A stretch of DNA of 64,000 nucleotides. Origin: Petrocella atlantisensis (GTDB lineage Bacteria; Bacillota; Clostridia; Lachnospirales; Vallitaleaceae). The notes under the pieces were generated by a model, which made no database searches, had not been told where the DNA came from, and worked only from the letters and a program-made list of their open reading frames with translations. The stretch spans positions 434,001-498,000 of the forward strand of contig NZ_LR130778.1 of NCBI RefSeq assembly GCF_900538275.1. Direction: 5' to 3'. Positions 25,881 to 34,645 of the stretch are shown one piece after another (the stretch's first letter is position 1; every line of letters starts with the position of its first letter). Both the position numbers and the translations under genes were made by a program.

Positions 25881-27482
25881 TCACTCCCAATCCTCATTTA
25901 GCCAATTTCTTAAAAGCTGAGCTACCGCATCCGGGTTTTCATCTACAAATCGTTCAATCTGAACTCTTGCTTCTGATTTCCCATCATACTCTATGGCTTC
26001 TAGCTCATCTGAACTTTTCGTTGTCGCTAACATATCTTCAACAGACAGTTCCGGCTCTACTTCTGTGATCTCAACCGGTTCAGTTCCCTTATATACCGCA
26101 TAGCCGAGTAATGCAATCATAAGTATAATGATGATGACAGGTATATAGTCTGCCACCCTACTTTCTACGATTGGTGTATCGACAAAAACAGGTACTTCAT
26201 ATGCCATTACAAATACCTCATCTATATTAGAAGCATTGGCAATCAACTGAACAATATTCGGATCCACTTCTACACTGTTTCTAACATTATTATCCTCTTG
26301 GTACTGTTCCCATGTCGTCTCTTCTAAGACACCTTGCTCCTCTAATAAAGCCTGTCTATGGTAAATATATTTATTCAAAGTAACGGTTACTGTTGAGTCT
26401 TCAGGTATAATACTACCGATACTTCTAACTGTTTTTGTTATGGTTGAGTTCGGTACTAGATCTTTATCTGAAATAAACACTTCACTTTCAGATCCACCCC
26501 CACCATCAATGGGGTACGTGGGTGTGTCCGCATTGGTGTCTGTTCCGGGTATACCACCTGCATCCGTGGAAGTACCGGTCGACTCATAAATATAAACCCT
26601 TGTTGGGTATGGTTCAGTCTCTCCTTCAGCAATGCTGTACACTTCAGACTCACTACTGACACTATCAAAATCAATTTTAAGATTAACACCTACAACAGCG
26701 TCATCAAATTCTCCTCGAGCTAATAATAGGCTTTCAATGGTTCTTTCGTATTTGGCTTCGTATGCATCCCTATAATCCATATGAGAATTAAGACTTCCAA
26801 ATATGCTGCTATCGTTGCTACCGTTAAACAACAACTTTGCATTGGAATCCAGTATTTTTATATTCCCTATAGACAAGTTGTCCACAGCGGTTTCCACAAA
26901 AGATGCAATACCATAAACTTGATCCTCTGTTAATTCTCCGTTAGTTGTTAATATTACAGATGCCGATGCCACTTTATCTTGTTGCAGTACAAATCGCTCG
27001 GTATCCGGGAGTACAATCTTAACCCTAGCCGACTTAACTTTATCTATTAATTCAATTAAACCGCCTAATTCATTTTCAAAAGCTAACTGCTGCATCATGG
27101 CTCGGTCATCACTGCTTGTGGTTAAAGATGTATTAAACGCCTCTTTCCACTGAAAAGTCGTTGCTGACAAAATGCCTTGTTCAAACAGCAATAGCTTCGC
27201 ATCTTGGAATCTACGGCTATCAACATATAAGGTCGATGCGCCATCTTCGTATCTATGAGCAATTTCATTGGCTGTTAAGATCTCAACCATCGCTGTCATT
27301 TGGTCCGGTGTTACATTTTCAGCGTAAATAATCATATTCGGTCGACTTAAAACAACTGCCAAGACAACCAAAGCAGCTACACTTGCTAAAAAAATACCAA
27401 TGATCTGTAATTTTTGAGTCCGTGTGAATTTGTTCCAATATTCTGTAATCTGATTAGAAAAATTCGTTATAAATTCAGGCAT
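25881..27482 (-). CDS. fliF: FliF, MS-ring protein
   Basis: FliF forms the MS-ring on which the flagellum is built. There are two membrane helices (about 23-45 and 445-465) with the periplasmic YscJ-like ring-building motifs and the collar between them. The cytosolic C-terminal tail that binds FliG is present (RFVDENPDAVAQLLRNWL). Length (533) is normal. AAGGAG precedes the ATG, and the stop lies 4 bases before the fliG start. Confidence 0.96.
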   Translation of the reverse strand: MPEFITNFSNQITEYWNKFTRTQKLQIIGIFLASVAALVVLAVVLSRPNMIIYAENVTPDQMTAMVEILTANEIAHRYEDGASTLYVDSRRFQDAKLLLFEQGILSATTFQWKEAFNTSLTTSSDDRAMMQQLAFENELGGLIELIDKVKSARVKIVLPDTERFVLQQDKVASASVILTTNGELTEDQVYGIASFVETAVDNLSIGNIKILDSNAKLLFNGSNDSSIFGSLNSHMDYRDAYEAKYERTIESLLLARGEFDDAVVGVNLKIDFDSVSSESEVYSIAEGETEPYPTRVYIYESTGTSTDAGGIPGTDTNADTPTYPIDGGGGSESEVFISDKDLVPNSTITKTVRSIGSIIPEDSTVTVTLNKYIYHRQALLEEQGVLEETTWEQYQEDNNVRNSVEVDPNIVQLIANASNIDEVFVMAYEVPVFVDTPIVESRVADYIPVIIIILMIALLGYAVYKGTEPVEITEVEPELSVEDMLATTKSSDELEAIEYDGKSEARVQIERFVDENPDAVAQLLRNWLNEDWE

Positions 27483-27527
27483 CGTGCCACTCCTTATCCT
27501 AAAACATCTTTAACAAACGCCTTAAGC

Positions 27528-27830
27528 TTATAATTGAATCCTCATAATTTCATTATAGGCATCTAAAAGCTTATTTCTTAATTGAACCGTATATTGAAGG
27601 GCAATGCTTGCTTTTTCTTGAGCAACCATAACATCTGCAATATTGTCTATCTTACCAACTGCAAAATCTATACTCATCTGATCTGCTTTTTTTGTTAAAT
27701 TGTTTGTATCTTCAAGGTTTCCCATGGCTGCATCAAACAATGCCTTAAATGGGGATTGTTCTTTAAAGTCCACTTCCGTCTTGCCTGGTGCCATCATGGA
27801 TTGAATCTGATTAACCGGCTGTATGTTCAT
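27528..27830 (-). CDS. fliE: FliE, MS-ring/rod junction protein
   Basis: FliE joins the MS-ring to the rod. The 100-residue protein has the family pattern: SPFKALFDAAMGNLEDTNNL, then DVMVAQEKASIALQYTVQL and the C-terminal NKLLDAYNEIMRIQL. It is soluble and exported without a signal peptide. AAGGTGAC precedes the ATG. Order flgB-flgC-fliE-fliF is universal in Firmicutes. Confidence 0.95.
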   Translation of the reverse strand: MNIQPVNQIQSMMAPGKTEVDFKEQSPFKALFDAAMGNLEDTNNLTKKADQMSIDFAVGKIDNIADVMVAQEKASIALQYTVQLRNKLLDAYNEIMRIQL

Positions 27831-27840
27831 CTATGTCACC

Positions 27841-28284
27841 TTACCTTCCGATATTAAGTGCACTGGATATCATGCCCTTGGATGCATTAAATGCTGTTAT
27901 ATTCGCTTCATAAGAGCGGTTGGCAGATATGAGGTTGGTCATCTCTTCAATTGTATTGACGTTAGGCATAGAAACATAACCTTCTTCATCTGCATCCGGA
28001 TGCGTTGGATCATAAGCTCTAATTGGTGGTTTATTGTCTTCTATAATCTTTGAAACCTTGACGCCTCCATTAACAGATTGATCATTTAAATATTCATTTA
28101 ACATGCCTTTAAAATTGTTTCTGCTTTGAATTTCTTCAAATACAACAGTTTTACGACGATAGGGTCCGCCATCTTCGCCTCTGGTTGTATTAACGTTGGC
28201 AATGTTCTGTGAAATCGTATCCATACGAAGTCTCTGAGCGGTCATCCCTGAAGCGCTGACATTCATTGAACTAAAAAATGACAT
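27841..28284 (-). CDS. flgC: FlgC, proximal rod protein
   Basis: FlgC is a rod subunit. The N-terminal rod signature (MNVSASGMTAQRLRMDTISQ, then NIANVNT) and the C-terminal signature (VEEMTNLISANRSYEANITAF-like) are present. Length (147) is typical. A strong AAGGAGGAG ribosome site lies before the ATG. Confidence 0.95.
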   Translation of the reverse strand: MSFFSSMNVSASGMTAQRLRMDTISQNIANVNTTRGEDGGPYRRKTVVFEEIQSRNNFKGMLNEYLNDQSVNGGVKVSKIIEDNKPPIRAYDPTHPDADEEGYVSMPNVNTIEEMTNLISANRSYEANITAFNASKGMISSALNIGR

Positions 28285-28307
28285 TTGATCTCCTCCTTAA
28301 TAACTGC

Positions 28308-28682
28308 CTAGCCGTTTAGAACGCTTTTTATTCGACTGAAATTATAATTCACTTGGCTAATAAGAGCATTATAACGTAATTGATTTTCAGCAAGATAACC
28401 CATCTCGGTGTCAATATCCACCGTGTTTCCATCCAATCTATAACTGGCAGAGCTCATATCTTGAATCTTTTTTGGTGTTATTCTTGATAAATCTTCTTGA
28501 CTGATTTTTCCGGTACCTTTCATGGCCTCTCTTAAGTAAGTCTCAAAAACCACATCTTGCCTCTTATAGCCCGGAGTATCCACATTTGCAATGTTGGCAG
28601 TTATCGCTTCATTTCTTGCCCAACTACCTTGTAAAGCTTTATTAATTATGTCGGTTGTTTGATAAAGTCGATTATTAATCAT
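28308..28682 (-). CDS. flgB: FlgB, proximal rod protein; first gene of the fla/che operon
   Basis: FlgB is a rod subunit and the first gene of the operon. Its product has the rod motif ITANIANVDTPGYKRQDV and the C-terminal DIDTEMGYLAENQLRYNALI. The open frame extends upstream to 28754, but GGAG lies 8 bases before the ATG at 28682 and homologues begin at this point. Upstream sequence contains a sigma-A-type promoter, a sigma-28-like -10 box and the codY terminator. Confidence 0.94.
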   Translation of the reverse strand: MINNRLYQTTDIINKALQGSWARNEAITANIANVDTPGYKRQDVVFETYLREAMKGTGKISQEDLSRITPKKIQDMSSASYRLDGNTVDIDTEMGYLAENQLRYNALISQVNYNFSRIKSVLNG

Positions 28683-28744
28683 CGTTTCATCTCCAAATCC
28701 ATTTTGATTTATTATTAGGATTACGGTGTTAGCCCTTATATTTA

Positions 28745-28752
28745 TTATCGGC
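28745..28752 (-). promoter_or_regulatory. Sigma-28/sigma-D-like -10 box upstream of flgB
   Basis: The minus strand reads GCCGATAA, an exact match to the flagellar sigma-28 -10 consensus. A TAAA lies 21 bases upstream, too far for the usual 14-16 spacing, and the tetramer at correct spacing is poor. It is suggestive but incomplete. Confidence 0.35.
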
Positions 28753-28763
28753 ACACACTATAT

Positions 28764-28792
28764 ATTGTATCAGTTTATAATCAAATATACAA
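28764..28792 (-). promoter_or_regulatory. Sigma-A promoter for the fla/che operon
   Basis: On the minus strand TTGTAT, 17 bases and TACAAT form a good housekeeping promoter about 80 bases upstream of the flgB start and downstream of the codY terminator. Confidence 0.65.
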
Positions 28793-28847
28793 TCTATAGT
28801 TCTCTGATTTGCCGTCTGATTATGAACAAGAATGTTTCTATAAGTGC

Positions 28848-28875
28848 AAAAAAGGAGGCTGCACGCAACCTCCCC
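28848..28875 (-). terminator. Rho-independent terminator of codY
   Basis: Just after the codY stop the minus strand forms a GC-rich hairpin, GGAGGTTGC / GCAGCCTCC with a 2-base centre and a G-T pair, followed by TTTTTT. It separates codY from the flagellar operon. Confidence 0.85.
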
Positions 28876-28886
28876 CTCCATAATGG

Positions 28887-29654
28887 TTATATTTTTCCGA
28901 TTTCGTCCAATAATAAGTCGTTAAGTACTTTTATATAAGTGCCTTTCATACCAAGTGACCTTGATTCTATCACTCCGGCACTTTCGAATTTTCTGAGTGC
29001 ATTAACAATGACTGATCTGGTAATGCCAACACGGTCCGCTATTTTGCTTGCTACTAGGATACCTTCATTGCCTTCAAGCTCATTGAATATATGTTTAATG
29101 GCTTCTTGTTCTGAAAAGGATAGGGTTCCTATCGCTGATTTTACAATACTGGTTTTTCGAATGGCTTCCGAATTCTCGTCATTGACGGAGCGCATTATTT
29201 CCAGCCCTACAACAGTTGCACCGTACTCGCCAAGTATAATATCTTCTATATCAAACATATCTTCATTTCTATAAATGAAAAATGTTCCAAGTCGTTCATT
29301 TGCAATATCAATCGGTACAATCATACCCACGAATTTGGAGGCACTAATACGCTCACTAAATCCAAGTGTTGCCATGTTGACATTTTCTTTTGTCGACAAG
29401 ATATTCAGCAAACGTTCGTTCAACTGCTCATCTACCAGTTCTCCAAGTTCATCCGTTAAAAGCTCTTCAATGTCATGGATACCATCTTTGGAATAAGATG
29501 CCAATAGTTTGCCTTTCTTACTAAGAACAAGTCCATTAGCGTTTAGTATATCACTCATTACCTCACAGATATCTGTAAAAATGACTCTCTGTGTCCCTGT
29601 TTTCTGTAGTAGCTTATTAATCTTTCTTGTTTTATCTAACAATTGAACGCTCAA
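28887..29654 (-). CDS. codY: CodY, GTP/branched-chain-amino-acid-sensing global repressor
   Basis: CodY represses amino-acid synthesis and other stationary-phase genes when GTP and branched-chain amino acids are plentiful. The GAF-type ligand domain (about 1-155) is followed by the winged helix-turn-helix (about 200-245) with the conserved stretch ASKIADRVGITRSVIVNALR and SRSLGMKGTYI. Length (255) is typical. The start codon is TTG with AGGAGG 7 bases upstream; no ATG is available nearby. It has its own promoter and terminator, and ilvD/ilvB in this window are likely targets by analogy. Confidence 0.96.
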   Translation of the reverse strand: MSVQLLDKTRKINKLLQKTGTQRVIFTDICEVMSDILNANGLVLSKKGKLLASYSKDGIHDIEELLTDELGELVDEQLNERLLNILSTKENVNMATLGFSERISASKFVGMIVPIDIANERLGTFFIYRNEDMFDIEDIILGEYGATVVGLEIMRSVNDENSEAIRKTSIVKSAIGTLSFSEQEAIKHIFNELEGNEGILVASKIADRVGITRSVIVNALRKFESAGVIESRSLGMKGTYIKVLNDLLLDEIGKI

Positions 29655-29684
29655 AGTTCTACCTCCTGGTTATAGCCTGTATAA

Positions 29685-29713
29685 ATTATAGTACAAATTG
29701 CACACAAATTCAA
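29685..29713 (-). promoter_or_regulatory. Sigma-A promoter of codY
   Basis: TTGAAT, 17 bases and a perfect TATAAT on the minus strand lie about 30 bases upstream of the codY TTG start and downstream of topA. Confidence 0.8.
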
Positions 29714-29738
29714 GGTCTTATTTAACTATTTCAACATT

Positions 29739-31799
29739 TTATTCTTTTGACACAACATTCTTACATTCATCATTGCTACACATCAATTTTTTGCCTTTAT
29801 CAACCATTATCGCGCTACATTTGTCACATTTAACGGTCGTCGGAAGATTCCATGTCATAAAATCACATTCAGGATTATGTTCACAGCCATAGTAACGTCG
29901 ACCTTTTTTGGTTTTTTTCACCAAGATTTCGCCACCACATTTGTGACACAGAACATCTTCTACTTTTTCTAAAATCGGTTTGGCATTTCTACAATCAGGA
30001 AAACCGGGGCACGCAAGAAATTTACCATATCTGCCCATTTTGATAACCATATTACGTCCACATTTTTCACATATGATATCTGTTTCTTCATCTTTTAGTT
30101 CAATTTTTTCTATTTCTTCTTCTGCAATTTTTACCTTTTTCTCAAAATTAGGGAAAAAGTTTCTAAGTACATCTTTCCATTCCATTGCCCCAACTTCTAC
30201 ATCATCCAGTTGCTTTTCCATACTGGCTGTAAAGTTTACATCAATAACACCATCAAAGTAACTGCTGATCATCTCATTAACAATCTCACCCAGTTCTGAT
30301 GGGAAAAGTTGTTTGTTCTCTTTTGATACATAACCTCTTGCCATGACTGTAGCTATCGTCGGCGCATATGTACTGGGTCTACCAACACCATTTTCCTCTA
30401 AAGTCTTAACGAGACTTGCTTCTGTATATCTAGGTGGATGTTGGGTGAAGTGTTGTTCATCCAACATCTCTAATTTTTTTAATTTGGAGGTGTCATTAAG
30501 TTTGGATATGGACTGCTTGTCTTCTTTTTCTTCATCTTCTTTATATACTTTTAAGAACCCATCAAATAATTGGGTGGATAAAGCCGTCGTAAATCTATAA
30601 TTACCGGAGTCAATTTTTACGGATTTTATAATGTTGATTGCCGGCATCATTCTACTGGATACAAATCGTCTCCAGATAAGGTTATACAACTTGTACTGAT
30701 CACGACTTAAAGATGCTTTTATCTCATCCGGGCTAAGATGAACATAGGAAGGTCTAATGGCCTCATGTGCATCTTGGACACCTTCCTTCTTCTCTTGACT
30801 ATGCGTCTTATTGGCATATGCCTCACCATAGTTATTCGTGATATATTCAATAACATTGTTATGCGCTTCATCCGAGATTCTTGTAGAATCCGTTCTCAAA
30901 TACGTGATCAAACCTATGGTGCCTTCGTCTTTGACTTCAATACCTTCATATAACTGCTGTGCAATTCTCATGGTCTTAATCGCTGTAAAATTCAATTTTT
31001 TTGATGCTTCCTGTTGCAGGGTACTTGTCGTAAACGGCAATACAGTTTTCTTTTTTCTTTCTTTTTCTTGAATCTGAGAAATCTTAAATGTTTTACCTTT
31101 AAGCTCTTCCAAAATATCTTGAACTTGTTTTTGATTTTTTAACTCTATTTTTTCATCTAAGGTTCCATAAAACTTAGCCGTGAAGATATCCTTAGTTTCT
31201 TTTATCTCTAGCTTAGCATCCAGACTCCAGTACTCTTCCGGTATAAAATCGTTAATCTCATGTTCTCTATCACATATCAATTTTAGAGTGATGGATTGTA
31301 CCCGCCCTGCACTCAGACCTTTTCTTACTTTTTTCCATAAGACCGGACTCATTTTATAACCCACAACCCGGTCCAGTAATCTTCTTGCTTGCTGTGCATC
31401 CACAAGATTCATATCAATTTCTCTTGCATTTTTTATAGAATCTTTGACGGCATTTTTTGTAATTTCATTAAAGGTGATTCTAAAGGTACTCTTATCTTCA
31501 AGCTTCAGGGAATGGAGTAAATGCCAAGATATGGCTTCTCCCTCTCGGTCAGGGTCAGTTGCAAGATAGACTTTTGATGCTTTTTTGACTTCTTTGCGTA
31601 ATTTGGCAAGCAATTCGCCTTTGCCTCTTATGGTTATGTATTTGGGTTCAAAGTCATTTTCAATATCAATACCTAATTGGCTTTTTGGCAAATCACGGAC
31701 ATGACCCATAGAAGCTTCTATTTTATAATTAGGTCCTAAAAAATTTTTAATTGTTTTAGCCTTTGCAGGCGATTCAACAATGACAAGGTTCTTGGCCAT
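29739..31799 (-). CDS. topA: DNA topoisomerase I
   Basis: TopA relaxes negatively supercoiled DNA. The N-terminal TOPRIM domain has Glu9 and the metal-binding DxDxE at 82, 84 and 86 (TDPDREGE). The catalytic tyrosine is Tyr300 in GLITYLRTDS. Three C-terminal CxxC-type zinc modules follow from about residue 575 (CEKCG..CPGFPDC, CHKCG..CEHNPEC, CDKCS..CSNDEC). Length (686) is typical of Firmicutes. AGGAGG precedes the ATG. The dprA-topA order is shared with B. subtilis. Confidence 0.98.
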   Translation of the reverse strand: MAKNLVIVESPAKAKTIKNFLGPNYKIEASMGHVRDLPKSQLGIDIENDFEPKYITIRGKGELLAKLRKEVKKASKVYLATDPDREGEAISWHLLHSLKLEDKSTFRITFNEITKNAVKDSIKNAREIDMNLVDAQQARRLLDRVVGYKMSPVLWKKVRKGLSAGRVQSITLKLICDREHEINDFIPEEYWSLDAKLEIKETKDIFTAKFYGTLDEKIELKNQKQVQDILEELKGKTFKISQIQEKERKKKTVLPFTTSTLQQEASKKLNFTAIKTMRIAQQLYEGIEVKDEGTIGLITYLRTDSTRISDEAHNNVIEYITNNYGEAYANKTHSQEKKEGVQDAHEAIRPSYVHLSPDEIKASLSRDQYKLYNLIWRRFVSSRMMPAINIIKSVKIDSGNYRFTTALSTQLFDGFLKVYKEDEEKEDKQSISKLNDTSKLKKLEMLDEQHFTQHPPRYTEASLVKTLEENGVGRPSTYAPTIATVMARGYVSKENKQLFPSELGEIVNEMISSYFDGVIDVNFTASMEKQLDDVEVGAMEWKDVLRNFFPNFEKKVKIAEEEIEKIELKDEETDIICEKCGRNMVIKMGRYGKFLACPGFPDCRNAKPILEKVEDVLCHKCGGEILVKKTKKGRRYYGCEHNPECDFMTWNLPTTVKCDKCSAIMVDKGKKLMCSNDECKNVVSKE

Positions 31800-31848
31800 A
31801 GTTATCCTCCTATAGATCTCTTAGTCCTCTAAGCGGTAAACTGCCAAG

Positions 31849-32985
31849 CTAGATGCCTTCACTTATGACTGCGTTTACTTTACTGCCTCTTGGATGATCT
31901 CGTATATAGTATTTGTTTGGCAACTGTATAACAGCGCCTTTTATCTCAAGTTTGGTAAGTATAAATTGTAACTCGTTCATGGACATCTCAATTTGTCTTG
32001 CAATCTCGTCAATAAATACCGGGGCAAGACTTATACAAGAATATACCATTTTTTCCTTTTCTTCAAGTGTTTTTTCAATTTCGTCAATAATTGTGTGTTT
32101 ATTTGTCGAAAAAATTGAATATTCTTCAAGTATATCCTCTATTGAAAATACCGGTTTACCACCCATTCTAACAATATTATTGGATCCTCTATTGGTTCCG
32201 CCTAATACATCACCAGGTATGGCAAAAATATCTTTTCCATATTCCAATGCAAAATCAACGGTTATTAGGGAGCCGCTTTTCTCACGGGCTTCAACTAAGA
32301 GAATACCATCACTTAAAGCGCTAATCAAACGATTGCGCATGGGAAATAAACCAGGCCTTGGAACAACATCAAGTCCATATTCTGATATCACACATCCGTT
32401 TTTTATAATGTTTGTCATTAGCGTCTCATTCTCTTTAGGGTAACAAATGTTAATACCACACCCTAATATGGCCGTCGTAAATCCGTTACCCCTCATTGCC
32501 CCTATATGACTATAACTGTCAATACCCCTAGCCATACCACTAATAATATTCACTTTATTGATGGCCAGTTGCTCAGCATAATACTCTGCCACCTTCCTAC
32601 CATAAGGGGTACAGTTTCTAGACCCGACCATACCGATGGATAATGGATGTTCAATAAGTTTACCTCGGTAATATAGAACATAAGGCGGATCAAAAAGACT
32701 AAAAAGTTGTGTTGGATACGCCTCATCCCTTATGGTCACATATTGAATGTTCAAGGCTTCTAAACGTTTCTCATAGGCAATCAAAGACTTAAGGTCCCGT
32801 GCATCTAATATAGTTTTTAAGTCTTTCTTATCAAATACAGGATGCTGCATACAAAGAGCAATGGCTTCTGCTTTGGCATAATAAAGTGTATAAGGTGTTT
32901 TGAATGTATTTAGAAGAATCTTTAATTTTTTATAGCCAATTCCTGGTAATCTTGTTATCCATAACCAATATTTTCTATGACTCAT
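31849..32985 (-). CDS. dprA: DprA/Smf, DNA-processing protein
   Basis: DprA loads RecA on incoming single-stranded DNA in transformation. An N-terminal helix-hairpin-helix/SAM-like region (about 10-70) is followed by the Rossmann-type domain (about 75-285) with GMVGSRNCTPYGRK, GMARGIDSYSHIGA and LLVEAREKSGSLIT. A C-terminal winged-helix segment (about 300-375) completes the protein. A GTG at 32994 is in frame, but AGGTG lies 6 bases before the ATG at 32985. It follows yifB/comM, as in many Clostridia. Confidence 0.95.
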   Translation of the reverse strand: MSHRKYWLWITRLPGIGYKKLKILLNTFKTPYTLYYAKAEAIALCMQHPVFDKKDLKTILDARDLKSLIAYEKRLEALNIQYVTIRDEAYPTQLFSLFDPPYVLYYRGKLIEHPLSIGMVGSRNCTPYGRKVAEYYAEQLAINKVNIISGMARGIDSYSHIGAMRGNGFTTAILGCGINICYPKENETLMTNIIKNGCVISEYGLDVVPRPGLFPMRNRLISALSDGILLVEAREKSGSLITVDFALEYGKDIFAIPGDVLGGTNRGSNNIVRMGGKPVFSIEDILEEYSIFSTNKHTIIDEIEKTLEEKEKMVYSCISLAPVFIDEIARQIEMSMNELQFILTKLEIKGAVIQLPNKYYIRDHPRGSKVNAVISEGI

Positions 32986-32994
32986 AACGGGCAC

Positions 32995-34530
32995 CTACCT
33001 ATTCCAATATTTTCTATCTAAAGTTCTGTATTGTATGGCTTCTGCTACATGGTTTTCTCTTATGATATCTGATGCTTCAAGATCAGCTATGGTTCTTGCT
33101 ACTTTAAGAATTCTATGGTAAGCACGGGCACTTAAACCCATTTTCTCAAAGGCAAACTTAACCATTTTCTTACTTTCCTGATCCAGATTACATATTTTAT
33201 CGATATCAGATGCACTTAAATGGGCATTATATATAACGCTTAGATGTTTATGACGTTCTTCTTGGATGTGCTGAGACCTTAAAACCCTTTCCATGATAAC
33301 TTCTGAACTCTCAGATAGGTCATGGTTGCTTAATGCCTCAAAATCAATTGTAGAGGCCTCCACGTGTAAATCAATACGATCTAATAAGGGACCGCTTATT
33401 TTATTTAGATACCTCTTAATCTGTAAAGGCGTACAGCTGCACTTTTCAACATCCGGATAATAGCCACATGGACATGGGTTCATAGAGCAAACCATCATGA
33501 ATTTCGCCGGAAAATCTACAGTTCTATTAACCCTTGATATCGTCACTTCACCTTCTTCAATAGGCTGTCTAAGGACTTCAATTACATTTTTCTGAAATTC
33601 CGGTAATTCATCAAGAAAAAGGACACCTTGGTGCGCCAATGATATTTCCCCCGGTTTTGGCAAGGCACCGCCACCAATCAGTGCTGCATTAGATATCGTA
33701 TGATGAGGTGATCTGAAAGGACGTTTGACAATTAAGGACTCTCCTTCTTTGATTTTCCCGGATACACTATAGATTTTGGTAATATCAATGCTTTCTTCAA
33801 AGCTTAGACCCGGCAATATAGAGGGCAGTCTTTTTGCCATCATGGTCTTGCCGGCCCCAGGTGGACCGATCATTATGACGTTGTGCATACCGGCAGCCGA
33901 TACTTCTAAGGCTCTTCTTACATTTTCCTGGCCTTTGACATCTGAAAAATTATAATGATAAGCTGTCTTGTCTTTGCAAAACAAGGCATTAACATCCACA
34001 GAGGTAGGTTTAATGATGTGAACCCCCAACAAATGCGCAACTGCTTGTTTTAAATCATTGACCCCTATAACGTTCATCCCTGAAATGACGCCAGCTTCTT
34101 TTTTGTTGGCACTTGGCACCATACAATGAGTAATGCCTGATTTATAAGCTGAATGTACCATGGGTAAAACGCCACTTACCGGTTTGACGTCACCACTTAA
34201 TGATAATTCTCCTAATATAAGTACACCTTTACAAGCTTCTAATAGTTCATTCTGTTTACAGGTTAATATGCCAAGGGCTATGGAGAGGTCGTAGCCTGCC
34301 CCTTCTTTTCTTAACTCTGCCGGCGCTAAATTAATGGTGATTCGCTCTGTCGGAAAATCAAATCCAGAATTTTTTAGGGCTGTTCGAACACGATCTACGG
34401 ATTCTTTGACCGCAGAATCAGGCATACCCACAATATCAAATCTCGGAAAGCCATTGGATATATCTACTTCTACTTGAACCACATGACCTTCCACTCCTTG
34501 TAATGCAGCACTTAATACATGGTTGTACAT
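32995..34530 (-). CDS. comM: YifB/ComM-family AAA+ ATPase (Mg-chelatase-like)
   Basis: ComM is a branch-migration helicase that extends integrated DNA in natural transformation. The N-terminal Lon-like fold domain (about 1-180) is followed by the AAA+ core with Walker A GPPGAGKT and the HHTIS..ALIGGG loop, Walker B (GVLFLDELPEF), a Cys-rich insert (CPCGYYPDVEKCSC) and the C-terminal Mg-chelatase-type lid. Length (511) is standard. AAGGAGG precedes the ATG. It stands first in a comM-dprA-topA run. Confidence 0.95.
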   Translation of the reverse strand: MYNHVLSAALQGVEGHVVQVEVDISNGFPRFDIVGMPDSAVKESVDRVRTALKNSGFDFPTERITINLAPAELRKEGAGYDLSIALGILTCKQNELLEACKGVLILGELSLSGDVKPVSGVLPMVHSAYKSGITHCMVPSANKKEAGVISGMNVIGVNDLKQAVAHLLGVHIIKPTSVDVNALFCKDKTAYHYNFSDVKGQENVRRALEVSAAGMHNVIMIGPPGAGKTMMAKRLPSILPGLSFEESIDITKIYSVSGKIKEGESLIVKRPFRSPHHTISNAALIGGGALPKPGEISLAHQGVLFLDELPEFQKNVIEVLRQPIEEGEVTISRVNRTVDFPAKFMMVCSMNPCPCGYYPDVEKCSCTPLQIKRYLNKISGPLLDRIDLHVEASTIDFEALSNHDLSESSEVIMERVLRSQHIQEERHKHLSVIYNAHLSASDIDKICNLDQESKKMVKFAFEKMGLSARAYHRILKVARTIADLEASDIIRENHVAEAIQYRTLDRKYWNR

Positions 34531-34573
34531 CTTAACGCCTCCTTATTTTTTTTTGACGCTTTTACCATTATCG

Positions 34574-34620
34574 CAAAAAAATAAAAGCTTTTGGTCCGCC
34601 GAAAGCAGACAAAAAGCTTT
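34574..34620 (-). terminator. Rho-independent terminator of the GGDEF-EAL gene
   Basis: AAAGCTTTTT and AAAAGCTTTT arms enclose an inner stem (GTCTGC / GCGGAC) and are followed on the minus strand by TTTTATTTTTTT. It ends the lipoprotein/GGDEF-EAL unit before comM. Confidence 0.88.
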
Positions 34621-34645
34621 AGATATAATTGATGAACTGAGGCTA

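Noticed and set aside
31913-32443. 176-codon plus-strand frame opposite dprA
   Set aside because: Lies fully within conserved dprA on the other strand, with no ribosome site and low-complexity Ser/Ile-rich translation.
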